This document shows positions 46,053-53,441 of a stretch of DNA of 64,000 bases, in pieces (positions within the stretch are counted from its first letter, which is position 1; every line of letters begins with the position of its first letter). The notes beneath the pieces were generated by a model that made no database searches, had not been told where the DNA came from, and saw only the letters and a list, made by a program, of their open reading frames with translations. The position numbers and the translations under genes are program-made. This DNA is from Kaistella flava (ex Peng et al. 2021) (lineage in GTDB: Bacteria; Bacteroidota; Bacteroidia; Flavobacteriales; Weeksellaceae): assembly GCF_015191005.1 (NCBI RefSeq), contig NZ_CP040442.1, positions 744,001 through 808,000 of the forward strand. Direction: 5' to 3'.

Positions 46053-47645
46053 ATGTATAACCAGGGAATATTTAGAACTTGGGTTCCAAAGTTGGTTCAG
46101 CTGCTTTTGATCATCATTTTCATTAGCGTAATCGTTCCTGTTAATGGTATTTATATCGGAAATGTTTCTGCTATGGTTGGAAGCACAGGAATGCCATCGG
46201 AGTATTTTGTCTGGGCAAGTTACGGCAGTACGATTGGAATGGGAGCTGCAATGCCGATTATTTTAAGAATGAAATTCCGGTATAAAATTCGGGATAAAGT
46301 AACTTTCATTTTTATTCTGATTGCCATTTTAAGTTATCTAAATGGAACTACAGACCGACCGTTATTAATCGTTGCGAACTCCGTTATCATCGGATATTTG
46401 AAGATGATTGTGATGTTAGAATTTATTATACCGATCATGTTTATGATCAGTCCCGAAGGAAATCGTGGGAAATTTTATTCGGTCTTCTACCCTTTTTCCA
46501 TTATTGTTTCGCAGCTGGCAGGATACATTTTAGCAATTGTTGCTTTTGATTATAACTGGCAGTTTGTGCATATCGTAAGTGCGGTAATATGTTTGGCTTT
46601 GGCTTTACTGGCCTGGATTTTCATGCACGACAAATATGGAGGATTCAAGATGCCACTTCATTATATAGATTGGTTGAGTATCTTATTATTTGTTGCGATG
46701 TTTATGTTGGGAGCTTATGTTCTGGCGTTTGGAAAACAACTTTACTGGATCCATTCTCCAAGAATTATTAATGCGAGTATTGCCTCTTTTGTAAGTTTAA
46801 TTTTATTGGTTATTCGTCAGTATACCTTAAAGCGTCCTTATCTTTCCTTTAAATTATTTAGAAAAAACAATGTCATTCATGGATTGATCATGTTGCTGTT
46901 TACAGGAATGTTTTTAAGCACAGGTTCTATCCAGAATATATTTACGGTTGGGATTTTAGGCTATGATCCGGTGGTGAATGCGAGTTTAAATTTACTCATG
47001 ATTCCGGGAATTGTGGCAGCTGGAGTTTATATGAATTTCTGGTTCAAACAAGGTCGTGGTCTGAAGATGTTTATCTTCTTAGGTTTTTCGGCAATGTTGG
47101 CGTACACGGTAATGATGTATTTTTCAATGAGTTTAGAATTTAATTTTGAAAGGTGGATTCTTCCCATGTTGTTAAAAGGATTTGGAATGGGCGCGCTGTT
47201 TATTGCGGTTTGGTATTATACATTAGATAAAATACCAATGGATGAAATGTTAGCCGGCGCAGGATTAGTTCTGGTTTGGCGAACGTTCTTTACAGTCGGG
47301 ATTTTCTCAGCCTTATTCTCCTGGTTGCAATATCAGTTTCAAATAGAAGCAGTTGGCAATCTGGCCATATATATGGATGGGAATTCTATCAGTTACAGCC
47401 AAGTGATGGGAAATATGAAAGCGATTCAGTTCAACGCTATTTTAGCGGCGAACAAAAGACTGCTCGGTTACATCTGTATCGCTGGAATTGGAGTGTTGAT
47501 GTATATTCTGGCGTACCACTTCGGTGTTGAACGTTATAAAATTTATCGAGGAATTAAAGTTACCTCCGATCGTAGAAAACATAAAGCGAAATTTAAAAGA
47601 ACACAGTTACAAGAAATTGAAGATGCAGCAGGAGCTGTTATCTAG
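46053..47645 (+). CDS. MFS transporter of the tripartite efflux pump (EmrB/DHA2-like)
   Basis: This 530-residue inner-membrane protein has about 14 hydrophobic segments and the DHA2-like layout of EmrB. It begins with a short hydrophilic N-terminus (MYNQGIFRTWVPK) and ends with a basic tail (RRKHKAKFKRTQLQ). Conserved MFS loop motifs are weak, as in other Bacteroidota members of this group. It exports an unknown drug or metabolite together with the adaptor and TolC proteins before it. A terminator follows at 47673. Confidence 0.87.
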   Translation: MYNQGIFRTWVPKLVQLLLIIIFISVIVPVNGIYIGNVSAMVGSTGMPSEYFVWASYGSTIGMGAAMPIILRMKFRYKIRDKVTFIFILIAILSYLNGTTDRPLLIVANSVIIGYLKMIVMLEFIIPIMFMISPEGNRGKFYSVFYPFSIIVSQLAGYILAIVAFDYNWQFVHIVSAVICLALALLAWIFMHDKYGGFKMPLHYIDWLSILLFVAMFMLGAYVLAFGKQLYWIHSPRIINASIASFVSLILLVIRQYTLKRPYLSFKLFRKNNVIHGLIMLLFTGMFLSTGSIQNIFTVGILGYDPVVNASLNLLMIPGIVAAGVYMNFWFKQGRGLKMFIFLGFSAMLAYTVMMYFSMSLEFNFERWILPMLLKGFGMGALFIAVWYYTLDKIPMDEMLAGAGLVLVWRTFFTVGIFSALFSWLQYQFQIEAVGNLAIYMDGNSISYSQVMGNMKAIQFNAILAANKRLLGYICIAGIGVLMYILAYHFGVERYKIYRGIKVTSDRRKHKAKFKRTQLQEIEDAAGAVI

Positions 47646-47672
47646 AAAGATCCTTATTTTTTTGTTATTAAT

Positions 47673-47714
47673 GAAAGTCCAGCTGATTAATTTTATCGCT
47701 GGACTTTCTGTTTT
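47673..47714 (+). terminator. Terminator of the efflux operon
   Basis: GAAAGTCCAGC (47673-47683) pairs with GCTGGACTTTC (47698-47708), followed by TGTTTTT. Confidence 0.85.
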
Positions 47715-47804
47715 TATCAAAAAAGAATTCTACTAATTATCTTTAAATAAAAGTCAGTATTAAATCTTGAGGATAAAAAATTAACCGCTCATTGAGAAGA
47801 ATCG

Positions 47805-47981
47805 AATAATTAGATTCTTAATAAGGAGCACCAAAACGTTCGCTTCTTAGAAAACCCGTCCCGCTGTCCGCTGTATCCTCCCGTTCCGAATTCTCGGAAA
47901 CGGGAGGGATGCCGCTGCCATCGGGGCTATAAGTTCAGGCAGTTCTTCTTACCGCAGAAAAATCAATATATTTTCACTGAT
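47805..47981 (-). repeat. Structured intergenic element, copy 2 (Flavo-1-like)
   Basis: On the minus strand it matches 13001-13159 throughout, including TATAGCCCCGATGG, AGCGGCATC and ACAGCGGACAGCGGGACGGG. The central hairpin is different and longer: CCTCCCGTTTCCGA and TCGGAACGGGAGG pair across a GAAT loop (one bulge). The 660-base gap between the efflux operon and typA holds this element, the operon terminator and the typA promoter; no open frame is seen. Confidence 0.65.
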
Positions 47982-48281
47982 CCAAAAATCATTTTAATCA
48001 ATCCATCAGATAATTTTCTGCAAACTTTCAACTTCCTACTCCAATTATTTCTAGATGTACTTCAATAAATAAGAAAATTCCTGACTTAAAAAAAAATGAA
48101 TATTAAATAATATAATATTTCCGAAGAAATAACGGTCTGATTGAGTAGCACTTCCCATTTTAAAGTCATTTTAAAGCCTTATTCTTACCTTCAAATCTTT
48201 CTTTATTTAAACTTTCTATAAATTTTAACATAAAAATTTATTAAATTAAACAACTTATATTAGAAATTGACGAAAAAAGAT

Positions 48282-48289
48282 TACTTTTG
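48282..48289 (+). promoter_or_regulatory. -7 box of typA
   Basis: TACTTTTG matches TAnnTTTG, 18 bases before the typA ATG at 48308. An in-frame TTG at 48287 is part of the box. Confidence 0.5.
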
Positions 48290-48307
48290 CACCGTCAAAA
48301 AACGAAT

Positions 48308-50116
48308 ATGCAAAACATTAGAAATATCGCAATTATTGCGCACGTTGACCACGGTAAGACTACTTTGGTTGATAAAATCATCCACGCAACCACTGTTGCC
48401 AGAGAAAATCAGGTAGAGACAGGTGACTTAATCATGGACAACAATGATTTGGAGCGTGAGAGAGGAATCACTATTTTATCGAAGAATATCTCGGTAATGT
48501 ACAAAGGCACAAAAATCAATGTAATTGATACGCCTGGTCACGCCGATTTCGGTGGTGAAGTAGAAAGAGTTTTGAAAATGGCTGATGGAGTTGTACTTTT
48601 AGTAGATGCTTTTGAAGGACCAATGCCTCAGACTCGTTTCGTATTGCATAAAGCATTAGAATTAGGTCTTAAGCCAATCGTGGTTATTAATAAAGTAGAC
48701 AAACCAAACTGTCGTCCTGACGAAGTTCATGACAAAGTTTTCGATTTGTTCTTTAACTTAGAAGCTACTGAAGAGCAATTGGATTTCCCAACATTCTACG
48801 GTTCATCTAAAGAAGGTTGGTTCAACACAAGTTTAGAAAAAGCTGCAGATATTACTCCATTATTAGATGGTATTATTCAATATGTTCCAGAACCGGAAAC
48901 TTTCGAAGGAAGCTTGCAAATGCAAATTACTTCATTAGATTTCTCTTCTTTCTTAGGTAGAATTGCTATCGGGAAAATCAGAAGAAATTCTATTAAAGAA
49001 GGTCAAACAATCGGTTTAGCTCAGGAAGACGGAAAAATTATCAGAGGAAAAGTAAAAGAACTTTACGTTTTCGAAGGTTTAGGAAAGAAAAAAGTTCAGG
49101 AAGTACAAGCCGGAGATATCTGTGCAATTGTAGGTTTTGATAAATTCCAGATTGGAGATTCATTCGTAGATCTGGAAAATCCAGAACCATTGCCAAGAAC
49201 TGCAATCGATGAGCCGACTTTGAACATGACGTTCTCGATCAACAACTCTCCTTTCTTTGGAAAAGATGGTAAATATGTAACTTCTAATCACCTGAAAGAA
49301 AGGTTGATGAAAGAGTTAGAGAAAAACTTAGCACTTAAAGTGGAACCTACAGAAGATGCCAACACTTTCTTGGTATTCGGTAGAGGTATTCTTCACCTTT
49401 CTGTTTTGATCGAAACGATGAGAAGAGAAGGTTATGAAATGACAATTGGTCAGCCACAAGTAATCATCAAAGAAATTGACGGTGTTAAATGTGAGCCTTA
49501 TGAATCAATGGTTGTTGATGTACCAGACGAATATGCATCTAAAGTAATCGACTTAGCGACTCAAAGAAAAGGTGACTTGCACATCATGGAAACGAAAGGT
49601 GAAATGCAACACATGGAATTCGAAATTCCTTCAAGAGGATTAATCGGATTGCGTTCTCAAATGTTAACAGCAACTGCAGGTGAAGCAATTATGGCACACC
49701 GTTTCAGCGAATACAAACCTTACAAAGGTTCTATTCCAGGAAGATTAGTTGGTGTTTTGATTAGTAAAACTCAAGGTCCAGCAACTGAATATTCAATTGC
49801 AAAATTACAAGATAGAGGTAAGTTTTTTGTTGATCCGGGTGAGGAAATTTATGAAGGTATGGTGATCGGTGAGCAAAACAAACCGGTAGATATGGTTGTA
49901 AATATTGTTGAAGCAAAACAATTGAACAACATGCGTGCTTCTGGAAAAGATAAAGACGGAAACATCGCTCCAAAACAATTATTCTCTCTGGAAGAATGTA
50001 TGGAATACATCCAAAGTGATGAAGCGATTGAGGTAACTCCTAACTTCATCAGAATGCGTAAAAAAGTACTTTCAGAAAACGAAAGAAAACGTATTGAAAG
50101 AGGTGCAAAAGGGTAA
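48308..50116 (+). CDS. typA: Translational GTPase TypA/BipA
   Basis: This 602-residue ribosome-associated GTPase has G-domain motifs IIAHVDHGKTTL (residues 10-21), ERERGITI, DTPGHADFGGE and NKVDKPN, then EF-Tu-like and EF-G-like domains and the C-terminal TypA-specific domain (SRGLIGLRSQMLTATAGEAIM). It helps ribosome assembly and stress adaptation. The frame is open from a TTG seven codons earlier, but that lies in the promoter, so the ATG at 48308 is chosen. Confidence 0.96.
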   Translation: MQNIRNIAIIAHVDHGKTTLVDKIIHATTVARENQVETGDLIMDNNDLERERGITILSKNISVMYKGTKINVIDTPGHADFGGEVERVLKMADGVVLLVDAFEGPMPQTRFVLHKALELGLKPIVVINKVDKPNCRPDEVHDKVFDLFFNLEATEEQLDFPTFYGSSKEGWFNTSLEKAADITPLLDGIIQYVPEPETFEGSLQMQITSLDFSSFLGRIAIGKIRRNSIKEGQTIGLAQEDGKIIRGKVKELYVFEGLGKKKVQEVQAGDICAIVGFDKFQIGDSFVDLENPEPLPRTAIDEPTLNMTFSINNSPFFGKDGKYVTSNHLKERLMKELEKNLALKVEPTEDANTFLVFGRGILHLSVLIETMRREGYEMTIGQPQVIIKEIDGVKCEPYESMVVDVPDEYASKVIDLATQRKGDLHIMETKGEMQHMEFEIPSRGLIGLRSQMLTATAGEAIMAHRFSEYKPYKGSIPGRLVGVLISKTQGPATEYSIAKLQDRGKFFVDPGEEIYEGMVIGEQNKPVDMVVNIVEAKQLNNMRASGKDKDGNIAPKQLFSLEECMEYIQSDEAIEVTPNFIRMRKKVLSENERKRIERGAKG

Positions 50117-50161
50117 TCCTTAGATCCTGTTCTAAATATATTGGCTTTAGCCACATTTATA

Positions 50162-50198
50162 AAAGAGTTCCAAATTAATTTTTGGAACTCTTTGTTTT
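50162..50198 (+). terminator. Terminator of typA
   Basis: AAAGAGTTCCAAA (50162-50174) pairs with TTTGGAACTCTTT (50181-50193), followed by GTTTTTA. Confidence 0.85.
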
Positions 50199-50233
50199 TA
50201 TTTTTCTAACTTAGATATCTACAATTTAAAGTC

Positions 50234-50419
50234 ATAAATATTACTAAAGAAGAATTGCTGAAACATATTGAAACATTTCCTGATGAAATAAGAATTGACG
50301 AATTAATTGAACGATTAATTTTTATTGAGAATTTAGAAATTAGAATCAAAGAATCCGATAATAATGAAACCATTTCTGAAGAAGATTTAAAAAATGAAAT
50401 AAAGATATGGTTCAGATAA
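50234..50419 (+). pseudogene. Antitoxin-like small protein without a normal start codon
   Basis: The frame reads INITKEELLKHIETFPDE, IRIDELIERLIFIENLEIRIKE with an ending SEEDLKNEIKIWFR. This is the pattern of the short antitoxins that pair with RelE/ParE toxins in Bacteroidota (as I recall them). The position where MNITKEEL would start has ATA (50234-50236) rather than ATG, and a TAA lies nine codons before it. A TTG at 50255 could start a 54-residue version. It lies between typA and higBA and no RelE-type toxin follows it directly. It may be a decayed antitoxin or one expressed from a rare start. Confidence 0.5.
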
Positions 50420-50431
50420 AAAAATAATCTT

Positions 50432-50456
50432 AAAAGTTCCTAATCCGGGAACTTTT
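50432..50456. promoter_or_regulatory. Palindrome before higB: operator or terminator
   Basis: AAAAGTTCC (50432-50440) and GGAACTTTT (50448-50456) are perfect inverted copies with a 7-base loop. It ends the upstream antitoxin-like frame but also overlaps the -33 region of the higB promoter, so it could be the HigA operator. Confidence 0.55.
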
Positions 50457-50458
50457 TA

Positions 50459-50466
50459 TATATTTG
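50459..50466 (+). promoter_or_regulatory. -7 box of higBA
   Basis: TATATTTG matches TAnnTTTG, 9 bases before the ATG at 50476, giving an almost leaderless message. Confidence 0.5.
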
Positions 50467-50475
50467 TACTGTAAT

Positions 50476-50772
50476 ATGAAAAGAATAATTGCAAAGCGAA
50501 CTTTAAAAGAGTTTTGGGAAGAACATCCTGATGCAGAACAATATTTGAAAACTTGGTTTGATATTGTAAAAACTAATTCTTGGAAATCACCAAAGGATGT
50601 TAAACAAAATTTTGCCAATGCAAGTATTTTGAAAAATAACCGAGTAGTTTTTAATATTAAAGGAAATTCTTACCGATTGGTAGTAAAGTTTAATTACGAA
50701 AGAGAATGGGCGTTTATTAGATTTATTGGAACACATTCCGAATATGATAAAGTAGATGCGAACGAAATTTAA
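50476..50772 (+). CDS. higB: HigB-type toxin (type II toxin-antitoxin, RelE fold)
   Basis: This 98-residue toxin matches HigB: MKRIIAKRTLKEFWEEHPDAEQYLKTWF, then DVKQNFANASILKNNRVVFNIKGNSYRLVVKFNYERE and FIRFIGTHSEYDKVDA. HigB is an mRNA endonuclease of the RelE family acting on translating ribosomes. The frame extends four codons upstream to a TTG, but that TTG is part of the -7 box; the ATG at 50476 is used. The antitoxin follows 10 bases later, the reversed order typical of higBA. Confidence 0.9.
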   Translation: MKRIIAKRTLKEFWEEHPDAEQYLKTWFDIVKTNSWKSPKDVKQNFANASILKNNRVVFNIKGNSYRLVVKFNYEREWAFIRFIGTHSEYDKVDANEI

Positions 50773-50782
50773 TTTTAACACA

Positions 50783-51151
50783 ATGAAAATAAAACCGATA
50801 AAAACAGAACAACATTATTTCGAAGCATTAGAAAGATTAGAAGAAATTTTTGATGCAAAAGAAAATACACCAGATGGTGATGAAGCTGAAATTTTATCTT
50901 TAATTATTGATAATTTTGAGAACGAACATTACCCAATCGAAGCACCTGATCCAATTGAAGCCATTAGAATCCGTATGGAAGAAATGGATTTAAAACAAAA
51001 AGACATGGTTGAAATCATCGGCTCAAAAAGTAAAACTTCAGAAGTCTTGAACCGTAAAAAAAGACTAACACTTGACATGATTAGAAATTTACAGGAAAAA
51101 CTAAATCTATCTGCCTCTCTTTTAATTAAAAACTATCCAATTAAAAACTGA
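50783..51151 (+). CDS. higA: HigA-type antitoxin (XRE helix-turn-helix)
   Basis: This 122-residue protein has an N-terminal toxin-binding helical part (ALERLEEIFDAKENTPDGDEAEILSLII) and a C-terminal XRE helix-turn-helix (IRIRMEEMDLKQKDMVEIIGSKSKTSEVLNRKKRLTLDMIRNL). It neutralises HigB and represses the operon. The frame is open nine codons upstream into higB, but the ATG at 50783 fits the family and the gap. A good terminator follows. Confidence 0.9.
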   Translation: MKIKPIKTEQHYFEALERLEEIFDAKENTPDGDEAEILSLIIDNFENEHYPIEAPDPIEAIRIRMEEMDLKQKDMVEIIGSKSKTSEVLNRKKRLTLDMIRNLQEKLNLSASLLIKNYPIKN

Positions 51152-51187
51152 CATACTCAGACTTTCATAATAAAGAAACAAATTTAG

Positions 51188-51222
51188 AACTTTAAAGTTA
51201 AAATACTTTAAAGTTTTTTTTT
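51188..51222 (+). terminator. Terminator of higBA
   Basis: AACTTTAAAGT (51188-51198) pairs with ACTTTAAAGTT (51205-51215), followed by a run of T. Confidence 0.8.
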
Positions 51223-51259
51223 GACATTCAATCTAAAGACTTAATCATATTGCTTTTTA

Positions 51260-51267
51260 TATATTTG
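51260..51267 (+). promoter_or_regulatory. -7 box of the GH10-like gene
   Basis: TATATTTG matches TAnnTTTG and lies 97 bases before the ATG at 51364. No good -33 element is visible. Confidence 0.4.
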
Positions 51268-51363
51268 CCACTATTATTTTTAGCTTTATTAAAATTACGA
51301 CGAATATAGAAATTGCAATTAAAATAAAGTAAGACCGTTATTAATTTTTCTCAAAATCAATTT

Positions 51364-52947
51364 ATGAAATATTCATTTGCGAAAGCATCCGCGATAGTAC
51401 TTATCTTTCTACTTTTCATTTCCTCTTGTTCGACTAAAAAACCGATTTCAAAATCTACCGGCAACAAACCAAAAGTAACTCAGCAAATCCCAAAGACTGA
51501 ACCACAAAAGCCAAAAGCTGATAATCAAAAACCCACGGAAAAATTGGCTTTACCAGAAGTCAATCGGGAATTTCGGGCTGCCTGGATTGCAACGGTAGCA
51601 AATATCAACTGGCCTTCAAAAAATAATTTAACGACTCAACAACAAAAAGACGAGGCGATTAAAATTTTAGACCTGTTGAAAGACGCCAATTTCAACGCGG
51701 TGATTTTTCAAGCTCGTCCGTCTGGAGATGCCTTATACAAAAGTGATTTAGAACCTTGGTCTTATTTCTTGACCGGCTCAATTGGCAAAGCTCCTACTCC
51801 TTTTTATGATCCATTAGAATTTTGGATTGCTGAAGCTCATAAAAGAGGAATGGAATTGCATGTTTGGTTAAATCCGTACCGCGCTCATCACACCACGGGT
51901 GGACCGATTACGAGTGAATCTTTGGTTAAAAAAATGCCGGATCAAATCATTAAACTTAAGAACGGAATGTATTGGATGGATCCATCTGATGAAAAAGTAC
52001 AGGATCATACTTCAAAAGTGATTAAGGATTTAGTAAAAAGATATGATATTGATGCGATTCATATTGATGATTATTTTTATCCTTACAGAGAATATAATGG
52101 AGGTAAAGATTTCCCGGATAACAGAACCTGGAATATTTATCAGAATTCAGGTGGAAACCTTTCCAGAGCTGATTGGAGAAGAGCTAACGTGAATAAATTT
52201 ATCAAAAGAATTCACGATGAAATAAAAGCTGAAAAAAGTTACGTCCAATTTGGAATTAGTCCGTTTGGAATTTGGAAACCTGGATTTCCGGAAGGAATTA
52301 AAGGTTCTTCACAATACGATGAATTATACGCCGATGCCAAATTATGGTTGAACCAAGGTTGGCTGGATTATTTCTCACCCCAACTCTACTGGAAAAACGA
52401 CGGTCCGCAAAGTTTCCCTGCCTTATTGAAATGGTGGGAAAGTGAAAACACGCAGAAACGTCATCTTTATCCAGGCCTAAATACCATTGGTTTAAACGGA
52501 GTTTCGGATCGTCCGACAGAAATTGTGAGTCAAATTAACACGACAAGATCTCTGTTGAAAAACGGAGCGGGAACGATTCATTACAGCGTCGACGGATTAT
52601 CGAAAAGTCCTGCGATGTACAACGCGGTGAAAAATGCCTATCAAACACAAGCCTTGATTCCTACATCTCCTTGGATTAAATCAAAAGCTTTAAATAAGCC
52701 AAATCTTTTTGTTGACAACAACGGTAATTCAATCAACGTAAAATGGAATTCGACAGATGATAAAAATGTTTTTCAATGGATTTTATATGTGAAAAATGGC
52801 GACACTTGGGAAACTCAAATTTTAGAAAAAGATACTGTTTCTAAGAATTTACCTTTAACTAAAAATGGTAAAAAATTGAATACAATTGCAATAAAATCGG
52901 TGGACCGTTTAGGGAACGAAAGTGACTACGAGGCTAAGAAATTATAA
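51364..52947 (+). CDS. GH10-like (GHL10/DUF187, YngK-type) lipoprotein
   Basis: This 527-residue lipoprotein has a signal ending LLFISSC with Cys22, a Lys/Pro-rich linker (about 25-62), and a GHL10 TIM-barrel with REFRAAWIATVANINWPS, LHVWLNPYRAHHT, DAIHIDDYFYPYREY, FGISPFGIWKPG and WLDYFSPQLYWKN. A C-terminal fibronectin-like domain (about 435-527) follows. The relatives YngK and DigH act on peptidoglycan glycan strands lacking stem peptides, and this is the likeliest role; it is inferred from family. It is monocistronic. Confidence 0.86.
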   Translation: MKYSFAKASAIVLIFLLFISSCSTKKPISKSTGNKPKVTQQIPKTEPQKPKADNQKPTEKLALPEVNREFRAAWIATVANINWPSKNNLTTQQQKDEAIKILDLLKDANFNAVIFQARPSGDALYKSDLEPWSYFLTGSIGKAPTPFYDPLEFWIAEAHKRGMELHVWLNPYRAHHTTGGPITSESLVKKMPDQIIKLKNGMYWMDPSDEKVQDHTSKVIKDLVKRYDIDAIHIDDYFYPYREYNGGKDFPDNRTWNIYQNSGGNLSRADWRRANVNKFIKRIHDEIKAEKSYVQFGISPFGIWKPGFPEGIKGSSQYDELYADAKLWLNQGWLDYFSPQLYWKNDGPQSFPALLKWWESENTQKRHLYPGLNTIGLNGVSDRPTEIVSQINTTRSLLKNGAGTIHYSVDGLSKSPAMYNAVKNAYQTQALIPTSPWIKSKALNKPNLFVDNNGNSINVKWNSTDDKNVFQWILYVKNGDTWETQILEKDTVSKNLPLTKNGKKLNTIAIKSVDRLGNESDYEAKKL

Positions 52948-53027
52948 TTGCATAAAGTTATTAATCCAAGGTTGCAGATAAATTATGAAACTATAAGATT
53001 AAAGAAGTTTGAACGATTTGTTTTTAG

Positions 53028-53378
53028 TTATTCACAATCGTACTTATATTTTTCAATATAGGTCGAAAAAGCTTTATCATAACCATTCTGCATTCCATCT
53101 AACTTAAACTCATCCCAACCATCTCGCGTAATCCAAAAATAAATTTTTGCGTTTTTAATTTTGTCCGAGCTTTTTTTTTTGAAGTACGCAATTACGTAAC
53201 CACTTTCGATAGAGAGGAAAAATTCAACTTTAACCAAAGTATTAGAATTAAGTGTTTCTACTCGATCAGGGTTAGGAATGTTTCTCTGCAAGAAATTGAT
53301 CAGTTTACCACATGACCATTTTTGTGCAGCGATATTACAAGAAACACCTATCAAAATAAGAAATAAAAGTTTTTTCAC
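53028..53378 (-). CDS. Small secreted protein of unknown function
   Basis: This 116-residue protein has a signal peptide (MKKLLFLILIGVSCNIAAQ), two cysteines at the ends of the mature region (WSCGKL and KYDCE) that could form a disulfide, and the segment WDEFKLDGMQNGYDKAFSTYIEKY. I do not recognise the family. The coding strand has a run of ten A (53171-53180) within YFKKKSS, a slippage-prone tract, but the frame is intact. It lies convergent with the GH10-like gene and follows sbcC by 64 bases on the same strand. Confidence 0.65.
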   Translation of the reverse strand: MKKLLFLILIGVSCNIAAQKWSCGKLINFLQRNIPNPDRVETLNSNTLVKVEFFLSIESGYVIAYFKKKSSDKIKNAKIYFWITRDGWDEFKLDGMQNGYDKAFSTYIEKYKYDCE

Positions 53379-53441
53379 GCTGCAATTTTTTATAAAAATA
53401 AGAAACTATTTTAAACTGATTTCTGAAGTTATTCTTTAATT

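Noticed and set aside
53161..53185. Run of ten T (A on the coding strand) in the small secreted protein as a phase-variation switch
   Set aside because: The frame is intact across it and the tract is inside a Lys-rich stretch of a very A-rich genome; nothing else supports switching.
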